Below are positions 16,379 through 25,067 of a stretch of 64,000 nt of DNA, piece by piece. The stretch lies in contig NZ_FTOI01000004.1 of assembly GCF_900156725.1 (NCBI RefSeq), positions 62,001-126,000 on the forward strand. Direction: 5' to 3'. How positions within the stretch are numbered: the stretch's first letter is position 1; each line of letters begins with the position of its first letter. The position numbers and the translations under genes are program-made. The stretch is from Kaistella chaponensis (lineage in GTDB: Bacteria; Bacteroidota; Bacteroidia; Flavobacteriales; Weeksellaceae). Under the pieces are notes generated by a model. That model ran no database searches. It had not been told where the DNA came from and saw only the letters and a list, made by a program, of their open reading frames with translations.

Positions 16379-17227
16379 ATGTTTTTAACTGAATGTTCAA
16401 GAGATGCGATGCAAGGTTGGGGTGAATTTATTCCTACCTCCAAGAAAATTGATTATATTAATTCATTGATGGCAGTTGGTTTTGATGTACTGGATTGCGG
16501 CAGTTTTGTTTCCCCAAAATCGATTCCTCAAATGGCAGATTCGGGACAAGTAATTGATGAAATTGACAAAGGTATTTCTACCACCAAATTATCGGTAATT
16601 GTTGCCAATTTACGTGGAGCCGAAAAAGCTTTGAAACATGATCAAGTCGATATTTTAGGGTTTCCGTTCTCAATCTCGGAGACTTTTCAACACAGAAATA
16701 CAAATAGAAGTCAGGAAGAAGCCTTCAGTGAAATTCAGAAAATCAGCGAGGTTTTAGCATCCGACGGAAGACTTTTAAATGTTTATTTTTCGATGGCATT
16801 TGGCAATCCTTATGGTGAAATGTGGAAGTGGGAAGATGTTGATTTCTGGGCAAAAAGATTCAGTGAGATCGGCATCAAAAACGTTTTGCTTTCTGATACC
16901 ACCGGAACAGGTACTTTAGAGCAAATTGAACTTTTATTTGCTAAACTTCCTTCCCAATATCCAAACATTGATTTCGGTGCTCATTTTCATAACCGCTACG
17001 AAGATTCTTATAAAAAACTGAAAGCTGCTTATGACAACGGTTGTCGCAGATTCGATTCTGCCATCAAAGGAATTGGTGGTTGTCCGATGGCGAAAGATGA
17101 TTTGGTGGGAAATATGCCTACAGAACAGGTAATCAATTTCATGGCGGTCGAAAAAATTGACCATTCTCTAAATCTACTCAATTTCGAAAGTTCTTATAAT
17201 CGCGCAAAGGATATTTTTCATTTTTAA
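16379..17227 (+). CDS. Hydroxymethylglutaryl-CoA lyase
   Basis: A 282-residue HMGL-like TIM-barrel lyase that cleaves HMG-CoA to acetoacetate and acetyl-CoA in leucine breakdown. Visible motifs: ECSRDAMQGW (R8-D9, where most families read RDGLQ), GSFVSPKSIPQM, LSDTTGTG, the metal-binding GAHFHNRYED and the catalytic-Cys loop GIGGCPMAKD. The RDAMQ variant is, to my recollection, usual for Bacteroidota members. No other leucine-catabolism gene is nearby. Confidence 0.88.
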   Translation: MFLTECSRDAMQGWGEFIPTSKKIDYINSLMAVGFDVLDCGSFVSPKSIPQMADSGQVIDEIDKGISTTKLSVIVANLRGAEKALKHDQVDILGFPFSISETFQHRNTNRSQEEAFSEIQKISEVLASDGRLLNVYFSMAFGNPYGEMWKWEDVDFWAKRFSEIGIKNVLLSDTTGTGTLEQIELLFAKLPSQYPNIDFGAHFHNRYEDSYKKLKAAYDNGCRRFDSAIKGIGGCPMAKDDLVGNMPTEQVINFMAVEKIDHSLNLLNFESSYNRAKDIFHF

Positions 17228-17337
17228 GAAAACAATCTCTACCTTTTATTTATCGCATTTTCTGGATTTTTTTTACAGAAATATAAATTTAAGTGTAATT
17301 TTTGAGCGAAAATACCTTATTTTTTTAATGATTTTAA

Positions 17338-17353
17338 TTGTTATCTTTAACAA
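17338..17353. promoter_or_regulatory. Inverted repeat before the OsmC-like gene
   Basis: TTGTTA-TCTT-TAACAA is a perfect 6-4-6 inverted repeat ending 17 bases before the ATG at 17371. It overlaps a -7-like TATCTTTA, so a repressor bound here would block transcription. Confidence 0.35.
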
Positions 17354-17370
17354 TCAATAAACACAAAACT

Positions 17371-17775
17371 ATGACATCAACAATTACTTATTTAGGAGAT
17401 TTTAAAATTGTTTCTCAACATGAAAAATCTGGTGCAGAAATTATTACTTGCGCACCTTTGCGGGAAGGTGGAACATCTGAACTTTTCTCGCCTTCAGATA
17501 TTTTTGGAATTTCTTTTGGTCAATCAATGTTGATGGCTGTAGCTGTTTTGGGTAAACATCGAGGAATTGATATTACCGGTGCAACTTGCGAACTAAAAAA
17601 ATCGACGCATCCAGAACCGAAGAGAATTGGTACTATATTTTGTATCGTGAGAATTCCAGGAAAATTTACCGATGAGGAAAAGAAATTTATCGAAGAAACC
17701 GCATTAAACTGTCCTGTTGCATTATCACTTCATCCTGATATACAGAAAACGGTACTGTTTGATTATGTAGGATAA
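17371..17775 (+). CDS. OsmC-family protein lacking the peroxidatic cysteine
   Basis: A 134-residue OsmC/Ohr-fold protein (start chosen at the ATG at 17371; the upstream in-frame TTG lies in the operator-like repeat). The central helix SPSDIFGISFGQSMLMAVAVLG aligns with the OsmC helix that normally reads GSCMLT, but S52 replaces the peroxidatic Cys. The second Cys is kept as C114 in NCPVALSLHP. The protein is therefore unlikely to be a standard thiol hydroperoxidase. Function unknown; Ser variants exist in uncharacterised OsmC branches. Confidence 0.75.
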   Translation: MTSTITYLGDFKIVSQHEKSGAEIITCAPLREGGTSELFSPSDIFGISFGQSMLMAVAVLGKHRGIDITGATCELKKSTHPEPKRIGTIFCIVRIPGKFTDEEKKFIEETALNCPVALSLHPDIQKTVLFDYVG

Positions 17776-17793
17776 ATAATTCAGCTGAAATAA

Positions 17794-17817
17794 AAATGCC
17801 GGGATTAACCGGCATTT
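17794..17817. terminator. Bidirectional terminator between OsmC-like and DUF59 genes
   Basis: AAATGCCGG-GATTAA-CCGGCATTT, a perfect 9-bp stem, T-rich on both exits, placed between convergent genes. Confidence 0.85.
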
Positions 17818-17822
17818 ATTTT

Positions 17823-18149
17823 TTAGATCATCCCTAATTCAAAACGAGCTTCTTCGCTCATCATGTCTTTGTTCCAAGAAGGTTCGAAAGTGAGTTCCAA
17901 ATCAACCTCTTTTACGCCTTCAGTTTCAGAAACTTTTTCGCGAACTTCGGCGGGTAAACTTTCTGCAACCGGACAGTTTGGAGTAGTCAACGTCATAATT
18001 ACTTTCACCGCACCTTCATCAGAGATTTGTACGTCGTAAATTAAACCGAGCTCATAAATATCAACAGGAATTTCGGGATCGTAAACGGTTTTTAAGGATT
18101 TTATAATGTTTTCGCCGATGTCAGCAATTTGTTCGTCTGTATATGCCAT
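17823..18149 (-). CDS. DUF59/MIP18-family Fe-S assembly protein
   Basis: A 108-residue cytoplasmic protein of the MIP18/SufT-PaaD family. Signature parts: DPEIPVDIYELGLIYDV at 24-40 and the reactive Cys C59 in TTPNCPVAESLP. In Bacteroidota such genes are often in suf operons and help iron-sulfur cluster maturation; here it stands outside one, 95 bases downstream of an exonuclease gene on the same strand. Confidence 0.88.
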   Translation of the reverse strand: MAYTDEQIADIGENIIKSLKTVYDPEIPVDIYELGLIYDVQISDEGAVKVIMTLTTPNCPVAESLPAEVREKVSETEGVKEVDLELTFEPSWNKDMMSEEARFELGMI

Positions 18150-18244
18150 AATTAAATATTGAAGATTGCCATCTTAAATTTCTTGATGAATACTGCTTTG
18201 CAAGCAATATGATCCTTTAAATTTTTAAACTGAAATTAATTTTT

Positions 18245-18940
18245 CTAGTCGCTTTTTTGCAATAGATTTTCCTGCCGCATGCGCCGAAAAACGTTTGCCA
18301 AAGTTAAGACATCTTTTTCACAATATTGAACTATTCTAAATAAGTCTTTTTCTATATAATAAATTGATGCGACCATTGAACCGTCGATATCATCTTTCGG
18401 CGTAGGAATTCCGAAAACATGAGCCAATAATTCTAAGGAAACATACGATTTGTAATCACCGAATTTCCACAATTCCATCGTATCGAGATGCTGAATTTCC
18501 CAAGGTTTTTTGCCAAATAACTGAAATGGTTTTGGTGGATGCATTCCATTGATGAGAAAGCGTCGTGCAATCCAAGGAAAATCGAATTCTTTTCCGTTAT
18601 GTGCGCAGAGAATAACATCGCGAAGTTTTGGGCGGTTAAAAATTTCTCCAAATTCTTCTAAAAGTTGTTTTTCGTCATCTCCATAAAAACTCTTAATGAT
18701 GATTTTCTCGCTTTTTTCTATGATTCCCACAGAAATACAGATAATTTTACCGAATTCTGCCATAATTCCGCCTCTTTCTTTGTAGAATTCTTCAGCAGTG
18801 AAATCGTCTTTTCTTTGTAAACGTGTTTTTTTGTCCCAAAGATTTTGCGTCGGTTCATCCAAATGTTGCCAATTTCCAACTTGCGGAACCGTTTCGATAT
18901 CGAGAAAAAGGACTTTTTCTATGGGAATAGTTTGAAGCAT
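18245..18940 (-). CDS. PolB-like 3'-5' exonuclease
   Basis: A 231-residue DEDDy exonuclease with the fold of the proofreading domain of family B polymerases. ExoI FLDIETVP (D14, E16), ExoII CAHNGKEFDFPW and ExoIII YCEKDVLTL (Tyr three residues before Asp) are all present. Annotated in relatives as predicted 3'-5' exonuclease or ribonuclease H-like protein. Cytoplasmic. Role in DNA repair or RNA processing not determined. Confidence 0.85.
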   Translation of the reverse strand: MLQTIPIEKVLFLDIETVPQVGNWQHLDEPTQNLWDKKTRLQRKDDFTAEEFYKERGGIMAEFGKIICISVGIIEKSEKIIIKSFYGDDEKQLLEEFGEIFNRPKLRDVILCAHNGKEFDFPWIARRFLINGMHPPKPFQLFGKKPWEIQHLDTMELWKFGDYKSYVSLELLAHVFGIPTPKDDIDGSMVASIYYIEKDLFRIVQYCEKDVLTLANVFRRMRQENLLQKSD

Positions 18941-19009
18941 ATTTGGTGCATTTTAGGAAGAAAATGAAAAGTGAACTGTTTGCGTTACGATACTTTTTGA
19001 GGTGCAAAA

Positions 19010-19558
19010 TTAGATTGCTATTGACTTTCGCCAGATTTCTTTTGTAATTTCATAAATATCAAACTTCTGATGATTATCATATATTTGCTCTTTATATTGT
19101 AATCCGTTTTTTTCTGCAGTTTTTTTTGAATTTATATTTTCGGGAATTATCATAGAAATTAATCTTTCGTGAAAGTTATTTTCAAAAGCGAAATCTTTAC
19201 ATTTTCTTATCGCTTCCAACGCAAAACCATTTCGCCGATGGTCGCGAAGAATAGAATATGCAATTTCTATTTCCTGATTTCCATTCACCTCGCGAACCAA
19301 TAATCCAGCTTGTCCAATGATTTTTCCAGTGGATTTTTCCAATAAAATATTTTGTCCGCCTAAATTATTCTTGTACCGATGAAAAGTCCACTCAAACCAT
19401 TTCTCACAACATTCTTTCGACGTTTTGAATGCTTGCATTCCCAACATTTTTTTGGTGGTTTCATCAAAAAATAGTTCTTGCCAAACCTCAAAATCCCTAA
19501 TTTCGAGTTTCCTGAATTGTAATCTTTCAGTTTCCTGATCCGTTAAAAGATATTTCAT
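19010..19558 (-). CDS. GNAT N-acetyltransferase, RimJ-like
   Basis: A 182-residue GNAT protein. The order LQFRKLEIRDFEVW, QAGLLVREVNGNQEIEIAYSILRDHRRNGFALEA, IPENINSKKTAEKNGLQ is the RimJ/Acetyltransf_3 pattern with the acetyl-CoA-binding R-x-x-G-x-A-type loop (RRNGFALEA). Substrate unknown. It lies nine bases from the CsaA gene on the same strand, so they are probably co-transcribed. Confidence 0.85.
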   Translation of the reverse strand: MKYLLTDQETERLQFRKLEIRDFEVWQELFFDETTKKMLGMQAFKTSKECCEKWFEWTFHRYKNNLGGQNILLEKSTGKIIGQAGLLVREVNGNQEIEIAYSILRDHRRNGFALEAIRKCKDFAFENNFHERLISMIIPENINSKKTAEKNGLQYKEQIYDNHQKFDIYEITKEIWRKSIAI

Positions 19559-19567
19559 ACGTAAAGT

Positions 19568-19912
19568 CTATCCAACCTGAAACCCATTTTTCACTGTATT
19601 TGTGGGAGTCAAGAGCGTAACTTCTTTTAGTTCTCCATAGATACCGAGAATCAGACATTCGCTCAGAAAATTGGCGATTTGTTTTTTAGGAAAATTGATG
19701 ACTGCTACAATCTGTTTTCCCAAAAGTTCTTCTTTGGTATATAAATTTGTGATCTGTGCCGAAGATTTTTTGATCCCGAAATCGCCGAAATCGATCTCGA
19801 CTTTATATGAGGGCTTTTTTGCCTCCGGAAAATCTGAAACGGAAACAATTGTGCCGCTTCTCATGTCAATTTTTTCAAAATCCAGCCAAGATATTTCTGG
19901 TTTTATCTGCAT
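19568..19912 (-). CDS. csaA: tRNA-binding protein CsaA
   Basis: A 114-residue single-OB-fold protein of the EMAPII/tRNA-binding type. The start WLDFEKIDMRSGTIVSV and the segments KKSSAQITNLYTKEELLGKQIVAVINFPKKQI match CsaA, a secretion-related chaperone and tRNA binder in Bacillus. Length is right for CsaA. Cytoplasmic. Confidence 0.88.
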   Translation of the reverse strand: MQIKPEISWLDFEKIDMRSGTIVSVSDFPEAKKPSYKVEIDFGDFGIKKSSAQITNLYTKEELLGKQIVAVINFPKKQIANFLSECLILGIYGELKEVTLLTPTNTVKNGFQVG

Positions 19913-19926
19913 TTGAAATCAAAAAT

Positions 19927-20211
19927 TTATTTTTTTACAGAAACGATATAATCATAAACCATTGCATGTTGATCATCGTTGAGTCTAGCTTTTGGCGCCA
20001 TAGAGTTCATGATTCCAACCCAATCTTGTGCGGAATGATCCGTGGGATTTGGTAAATCGTGGCATTTTCCGCAGGAATTATCATAAATTGTTTTTCCTAG
20101 CGCAATCCTTTTTACTGAATTGGTTTTAGTACCTTCTACCACCGCAGGTTTTGTCGTGCAAGAAGTTAATATTGCAATTGTTGAGATTGCACCAACTAAC
20201 ACGGTTTTCAT
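19927..20211 (-). CDS. Monohaem cytochrome c lipoprotein
   Basis: A 94-residue exported lipoprotein: start taken at the ATG at 20211, which gives a short signal peptide and lipobox ILTSC18. One haem c site, C47-G-K-C50-H51, with M71 of NSMAPKARL as likely distal ligand. It is a small electron carrier or sensor of the periplasm or outer membrane. A longer start at 20256 is possible because the predicted transcription start lies near 20272. Single copy, 15 bases after csaA in the reverse order, so it may lead that gene run. Confidence 0.8.
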   Translation of the reverse strand: MKTVLVGAISTIAILTSCTTKPAVVEGTKTNSVKRIALGKTIYDNSCGKCHDLPNPTDHSAQDWVGIMNSMAPKARLNDDQHAMVYDYIVSVKK

Positions 20212-20278
20212 TGGAATAAAGGCATTGTCGCTTTTATGAAGAAGTATTGGTTTCATAGATTTTATATTTTGTTCTATT

Positions 20279-20286
20279 CAAAAATA
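20279..20286 (-). promoter_or_regulatory. -7 element of the cytochrome c gene
   Basis: TATTTTTG on the minus strand (20286 to 20279) matches TAnnTTTG. It would drive cytochrome c, csaA and the GNAT gene. Confidence 0.4.
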
Positions 20287-20387
20287 AACAAATTTCTCCT
20301 TATAAATGTTTTTGATTGTGGTATTTTCAAAATTACAGCGGTATATTTTGTACTTAATATGCTAAAAATTGAATTGATGAGGTCGAA

Positions 20388-20421
20388 TTGAACAGACTTA
20401 AGAAAAACATTTGTATTTTTG
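20388..20421 (+). promoter_or_regulatory. Promoter of meaB, nearly leaderless
   Basis: TTG (20388-20390), 23-bp spacer, TATTTTTG (20414-20421). The ATG at 20427 begins 6 bases after the element, so the transcript starts at or next to the start codon. Confidence 0.5.
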
Positions 20422-20426
20422 AGTTT

Positions 20427-21410
20427 ATGGAAAATATTTCTACGCATGAATTGATAGTCGGAATAAAATCAGGTGACAAACGCCTGATTGGTAAAGCCAT
20501 CACCTTAGTAGAAAGTAAAAAACCAGAACATCGCAAACAAGCCGAAGATTTGCTCAAGGAAATAATGCCACTTACTGGCAACTCAATACGAATTGGAGTT
20601 ACGGGAGTTCCAGGTGCAGGAAAATCGACTTTTATAGAAAATTTCGGAAAACTGCTTATCGGAAAAGGGAAGAAAGTCGCCGTGTTAGCAATAGACCCGA
20701 GTTCTTCTTTTAATAAAGGATCGATTTTGGGTGATAAAACTCGAATGGAAGAGCTTGCAAAGGAAGAAAACGCTTTTATTCGACCTTCGCCAACTTCAGG
20801 TTTTTTGGGCGGTGTAGCCAATACGACTTTTGAGACGATGATGGTTTGTGAAGCAGCCGGTTACGATTGTATCTTAATTGAAACTGTTGGAGTGGGGCAA
20901 AGTGAAACCCTGGTTTCAGATATCACCGATGTTTTTTTGTTTTTAAAAATTATTGGTGGTGGCGACGAACTTCAAGGAATTAAACGAGGAATCATGGAAA
21001 TGGTAGATGTGATTTTCATTAATAAGGTAGATGAAAAAAACCTCATTAAAGCGAAAAATACCAAAGTTGAATTAAAGAGAGCGCTTCATTTTATGCCTGC
21101 AAAAGAAAACAAATGGACCGTTCCTGTGTTGCTTGGTTCTGCGCTAAAAAAAGAGGGTTTAGAAGAGGTTTATGGAAAGATTGAGGAATTTGTCACTTTG
21201 AAAATTCACAATAAAACCTTCGGGAAAATCCGTCAACTTCAGGCAGAAAAACGCTACGAATACTGGGTTCAAGAATATATCCTTCAGAAAACAAAAGAAG
21301 AAAAAGCAGTAGAAAATTTTTATGAACTCCACAAAAAAAATGCGTCTGAACTGAAATCCAATCCAAGTACCGAAGCAAAATTATTTGTGGATAGGTTATT
21401 GAATAAGTAA
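20427..21410 (+). CDS. meaB: Methylmalonyl-CoA mutase-associated GTPase MeaB
   Basis: A 327-residue G3E-family GTPase. Start taken at the ATG at 20427 because the upstream TTG at 20388 lies in the promoter. Walker A GVPGAGKS is at 60-67; ETVGVGQSE (G3) and NKVDEKN (G4) follow, and LGGVANTTFETM is the MeaB/ArgK signature. MeaB protects and reloads adenosylcobalamin in methylmalonyl-CoA mutase. The mutase is not in this window. High confidence. Confidence 0.93.
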   Translation: MENISTHELIVGIKSGDKRLIGKAITLVESKKPEHRKQAEDLLKEIMPLTGNSIRIGVTGVPGAGKSTFIENFGKLLIGKGKKVAVLAIDPSSSFNKGSILGDKTRMEELAKEENAFIRPSPTSGFLGGVANTTFETMMVCEAAGYDCILIETVGVGQSETLVSDITDVFLFLKIIGGGDELQGIKRGIMEMVDVIFINKVDEKNLIKAKNTKVELKRALHFMPAKENKWTVPVLLGSALKKEGLEEVYGKIEEFVTLKIHNKTFGKIRQLQAEKRYEYWVQEYILQKTKEEKAVENFYELHKKNASELKSNPSTEAKLFVDRLLNK

Positions 21411-21611
21411 TTATCTTTGAGTCTTTGCTACCAAGATGTAAAGTGGGGAACCACAATCATTCAGCAAAATCATCATCAAACCAGTCATCAGAATTTGAGA
21501 TCAATTTTTCTTTTTTTTTCTTGAGACCATACAGAGATTGTCCTGTTAGCAACGGTTTATGTGAATTGGAATAAAAATTGATTTAAGAATACAAATTGTA
21601 ATATATTTAAT

Positions 21612-22421
21612 ATGAAAACATTTACTCAATTATTAGGATCTTTTGCAATAGCTTTTGCAATGGTCGCTTGTACTACGAATCCAGTTACTGGTAGAAAATC
21701 ACTACAGCTCGCCAATAATCAAGAAATTTCTGCAATGGCATTGCAACAATACAGACAAACTTTGTCTCAATCTAAAGTTATCTCGGGAACTACAGCCTCA
21801 AGAAGTATTCAAAATGTAGGTTTGCGAATTAAAAACGCAGCCAATAATTATTACAAAAACATCGGAAGAGAGGGAGATTTGGCCAATTATCAATGGGAAT
21901 TTAACCTTATTGATGATAAACAAATAAATGCATGGTGTATGCCGGGTGGAAAAGTAGCCGTTTATACGGGAATCTTGCCGATTACGAAAACAGATACTGG
22001 TTTGGCGGTCGTATTGGGGCATGAAATTTCACATGCACTTGCAGGTCACGGAAACGAGAGAATTTCTCAGTCGATGATTGCGCAATATGGTGGTGCGATT
22101 TTGGGAAGTACGATTTCAAACGGACAAATGGCATCAATTTTTCAGCAAGTTTATCCGATTGGAGCACAGGTTGCCTTGTTGAAATATGGGCGAAACCAAG
22201 AGCTTGAAGCAGATGAGATGGGACTTTACTTAATGTCAATGGCGGGTTATGATCCAAGAGAAGCACAACCTTTTTGGCAAAGAATGGAAGCGGGTTCTTC
22301 AGGAAGTAAACAACCAGAATTTTTTTCTACTCACCCAAATCCTGACACCAGAAGAGCAGACTTAGATGCGCACATGGCAAAAGCTTTGCAATATTATAAA
22401 GCATCTGGAGCTAAAATATAA
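21612..22421 (+). CDS. M48-family metallopeptidase lipoprotein
   Basis: A 269-residue lipoprotein (lipobox AMVAC20) with one M48 peptidase domain. The zinc motif HEISH is H137-E138-H141, followed by AGHGNERIS, and the third ligand is the Glu of NQELEADEMG. It resembles BepA/LoiP-type periplasmic proteases that check outer-membrane protein assembly, but lacks the TPR domain of BepA. A strong terminator follows. Confidence 0.88.
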   Translation: MKTFTQLLGSFAIAFAMVACTTNPVTGRKSLQLANNQEISAMALQQYRQTLSQSKVISGTTASRSIQNVGLRIKNAANNYYKNIGREGDLANYQWEFNLIDDKQINAWCMPGGKVAVYTGILPITKTDTGLAVVLGHEISHALAGHGNERISQSMIAQYGGAILGSTISNGQMASIFQQVYPIGAQVALLKYGRNQELEADEMGLYLMSMAGYDPREAQPFWQRMEAGSSGSKQPEFFSTHPNPDTRRADLDAHMAKALQYYKASGAKI

Positions 22422-22440
22422 CACCTCAATTATCAAACAC

Positions 22441-22480
22441 AACCTTCCCGATAAATTCTTAAATTTGGGAAGGTTTTTTT
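22441..22480 (+). terminator. Terminator after the M48 peptidase gene
   Basis: AACCTTCCC and GGGAAGGTT pair over 9 bp with a 17-base loop, followed by a T-run to 22480. Confidence 0.8.
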
Positions 22481-22492
22481 AAATAAACCACT

Positions 22493-22819
22493 ATGAAAAA
22501 TTTAACATTTATTGGTTTTCTCCTTTTAGGATTAGCGTTTCTCCTGTATTATTTACAGCCTCAGTTTTCTGCTGTAAAACTTTTTGAGCCCATGACTTTA
22601 ATGGGAATTCTTGCGGGAATTGGTATTGGGCTTATTATTGGCGGAATTGTGGGTTATGTAAGTAAAGGTTCTGCGGTACGTGAAGAGCAGAAAAAACGGG
22701 AACTGAAACAACTTAAAAAAGAAAAAGAAGATCTCGAAAAGCAAGCCGCAGAATTGGCTAAGCAACAAACGGGAACCACCTATCTAACCGACGAAAACAA
22801 AAATCCTCAGAACTATTAA
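22493..22819 (+). CDS. Small membrane protein with coiled-coil tail
   Basis: A 108-residue protein with two predicted membrane helices (about 4-20 and 36-58, rich in Gly-Ile) and a cytoplasmic, highly charged coiled-coil tail (about 62-95, EEQKKRELKQLKKEKEDLEKQ). No recognised domain. The stop codon lies in the loop of the terminator. Function unknown. Confidence 0.7.
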   Translation: MKNLTFIGFLLLGLAFLLYYLQPQFSAVKLFEPMTLMGILAGIGIGLIIGGIVGYVSKGSAVREEQKKRELKQLKKEKEDLEKQAAELAKQQTGTTYLTDENKNPQNY

Positions 22820-22830
22820 TTCTGAGGATT
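22802..22830 (+). terminator. Terminator overlapping the end of the coiled-coil membrane gene
   Basis: AATCCTCAGAA-CTATTAA-TTCTGAGGATT, a perfect 11-bp stem; the gene's stop codon is in the loop. It may serve the convergent porin gene too. Confidence 0.8.
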
Positions 22831-22849
22831 ATTTTATGAACATTTTTCG

Positions 22850-23476
22850 TTAGAATTTGTAACCCAAACCTAACATAAAAGTACTTGCCCGGTTATCATA
22901 ATTAATTTCCTGGGTAGATCCTGCGACAGTATTGATGAATTTCCGCTGATCGCTCGAAAAAGCACCTTCATATTTTGCAGATAAAATCAATTTCGAGATT
23001 TCACTCTGTACACCGATTTGATAGCCTACCGAAAATTCTTTGGAATTTACTTTTTGGGCGAAACTGTCGTAATTTTCATCTTTTGAAAGATTAAAACTTC
23101 CCACTGGTCCCACATAAGCGCTCAATGTATTTCCTAACAGATTGTAACCAAGTAAAACAGGAATGTCAATTCTACTTGTTTTAGCTTTAATGGTAGTCTC
23201 GCTATTGTTCATATCATTCGATACCGTAAATTCATTGCTGAAATTGGTGTAATAAATTTCTGGCATTACAAAGATGGCAGTTGGTAAATTTACTTTCATC
23301 GATAAACCGGCGTTGAAACCAATGATGTTTTTACCATTTTGCGAAACTGCTGTTTTTAAATTTTCCCATGTTGCAGAACTTGTCGGGATTAGAACGTTTG
23401 CTTTGGCTGCAAACGACAGTTGGGCAGAAGCACAAACTGCGCTGGAAAGTAAAACGATACTAAGGATTTTCTTCAT
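22850..23476 (-). CDS. Outer-membrane beta-barrel protein
   Basis: A 208-residue exported protein with a signal peptide cut after CASAQ and a barrel of about eight strands (PorT/OmpW-like outer-membrane_beta-brl pattern), ending STFMLGLGYKF with C-terminal Phe. Its start overlaps the 3' end of mlaF by 17 bases, so it is translated from the same mRNA as mlaE-mlaF. A link to outer-membrane lipid transport is suggested only by this overlap. Confidence 0.8.
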   Translation of the reverse strand: MKKILSIVLLSSAVCASAQLSFAAKANVLIPTSSATWENLKTAVSQNGKNIIGFNAGLSMKVNLPTAIFVMPEIYYTNFSNEFTVSNDMNNSETTIKAKTSRIDIPVLLGYNLLGNTLSAYVGPVGSFNLSKDENYDSFAQKVNSKEFSVGYQIGVQSEISKLILSAKYEGAFSSDQRKFINTVAGSTQEINYDNRASTFMLGLGYKF

Positions 23477-24278
23477 TTGACTGGGGTTTTGTTATGATAT
23501 TTTCAATGGATGTCTTGTTGGTTTCCAGGAAGTATTCCCGTAATTCCTTAAACAACTCTGATGAATAAACGAAATCGATGAGGTTTTTATTGCCGGCATT
23601 GATGAGAATGTCTTTATTACCTTCCCATTCTTTAATTCCTTGGCGCAGATAAATTATTTTCTCGCCGATGGTCATTACCGAATTCATATCGTGTGAATTG
23701 ATGATGGTGGTTGTGTTGTACTCTTTGGTAATTTCTAACAGCAAATCATCAATAATATTGGAGGTATAAGGATCGAGCCCCGAATTCGGCTCATCACAAA
23801 ACAAATATTTGGGGTTGTTTACAATTGCTCGTGCAATGGCAACTCTTTTTTGCATTCCACCCGAGATTTCTGAAGGAAATTTTCTGTTGGCTTTTTCCAA
23901 ATGAACACGACCAATCACCTCAAAAGCACGTCTTTTCTTTTCCCGAAACGACAAGTTGGTAAACATATCTAAAGGGAACGTAATGTTTTCTTCCACCGTC
24001 ATCGAGTCGAATAGTGCACTTCCCTGGAAAACGGTACCGATTTCTGATCGAAGTTGTTGCTTGTCTTCTCTCCCCATTTTATTGATGTCTCTACCATCAA
24101 AAAGGATTTCCCCGGAGGTTGGTTGATAAACATTCAACAAACTCTTTAAAAATACAGTTTTTCCGGAACCACTTTGCCCGATGATAAGGTTTACTTTTCC
24201 CGTTTCAAAATTGGTACTGATTCCTTTTAGAACTTCTACGCCATCAAAACTTTTTTTAAGGTCTTTAATTTCAATCAT
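23460..24278 (-). CDS. mlaF: ABC transporter ATP-binding protein MlaF-like
   Basis: A 272-residue ABC ATPase starting at the ATG at 24278, which overlaps the mlaE stop by one base (TAATG). Walker A GQSGSGKT is at 34-41, the signature is ISGGMQKR, and Walker B CDEPNSGLDP follows. The short C-terminal extension and the MlaE neighbour identify it as the ATPase of an MCE/Mla phospholipid transporter. It powers lipid movement between the inner and outer membranes. Confidence 0.92.
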   Translation of the reverse strand: MIEIKDLKKSFDGVEVLKGISTNFETGKVNLIIGQSGSGKTVFLKSLLNVYQPTSGEILFDGRDINKMGREDKQQLRSEIGTVFQGSALFDSMTVEENITFPLDMFTNLSFREKKRRAFEVIGRVHLEKANRKFPSEISGGMQKRVAIARAIVNNPKYLFCDEPNSGLDPYTSNIIDDLLLEITKEYNTTTIINSHDMNSVMTIGEKIIYLRQGIKEWEGNKDILINAGNKNLIDFVYSSELFKELREYFLETNKTSIENIITKPQSNEENP

Positions 24279-25030
24279 TAGCTTAGGAACATTTGAGTTA
24301 ATAGTAAGTTCGTGATAATGATGGAAACGATCGTCCAAACTACTGCTTGAGTACTTGCACGTCCTACTTCTAGTGAACCACCTTTAACATTATATCCGAA
24401 ATAAGCAGGAATAGTTGCGATTAAAAACGCAAACACTGCAGTTTTCAGAAAAGCATACCAAATAAAATGCTGTGGCATATACATTTGAACTCCGGTAATA
24501 TAATCTGCTTTACTCCAACTTCCTGTTGCGATCCCGGCAAGATAACCGCCCCAAATACCGAAAACGATACTGATTGCGATTAGCAAAGGATTAAAAATAA
24601 TACTGGCCGCAATTTTCGGGAGAATTAAAAAGTTCGGAGAATTGACTCCCATGATATCCAGTGCGTCAATTTGTTCGGTAACCCTCATTGTTCCAATGCT
24701 TGATGCGATGTAAGAGCCTACTTTTCCGGCAAGAATAACCGAAATAATGGTAGGAGCAAATTCTAGAATCAATACCACTTTTGTTGCATAGCCTACAAAG
24801 GAATTGGGAACGGGAAAAGAAGATGCACTGAAATTATTAAACATTTGTATGGCGACCACTGCACCAACAAAAGTGGAAGTAAAAAGCACTAATCCAAAAG
24901 AATTAACGCCCAAATCATAAACTTCCCGCATAAAAAGTTTTCCAAATATGGAGGCTTTCTGCGGCCTGATCAGCGTTTTAGATAATAAAAGGAAGTATGC
25001 TCCTATCTCACTCAAAAATCTTTTTAACAT
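24278..25030 (-). CDS. mlaE: MlaE-family permease
   Basis: A 250-residue inner-membrane permease of the MlaE/YrbE family with five to six hydrophobic segments and the conserved region LEFAPTIISVILAGKVGSYIAS (the MlaE signature LxLxPVLxAxLxAGRxGAAIxAExGxM type) and RVTEQIDALDIMGVN. It pairs with mlaF by the TAATG overlap. The MCE-domain subunit is not adjacent: an MlaD-like gene lies 13 kb away at 38327. Confidence 0.92.
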   Translation of the reverse strand: MLKRFLSEIGAYFLLLSKTLIRPQKASIFGKLFMREVYDLGVNSFGLVLFTSTFVGAVVAIQMFNNFSASSFPVPNSFVGYATKVVLILEFAPTIISVILAGKVGSYIASSIGTMRVTEQIDALDIMGVNSPNFLILPKIAASIIFNPLLIAISIVFGIWGGYLAGIATGSWSKADYITGVQMYMPQHFIWYAFLKTAVFAFLIATIPAYFGYNVKGGSLEVGRASTQAVVWTIVSIIITNLLLTQMFLS

Positions 25031-25067
25031 TCTGCTAAATTAGTGTTTTTATTTTTTCTGATTTTTT

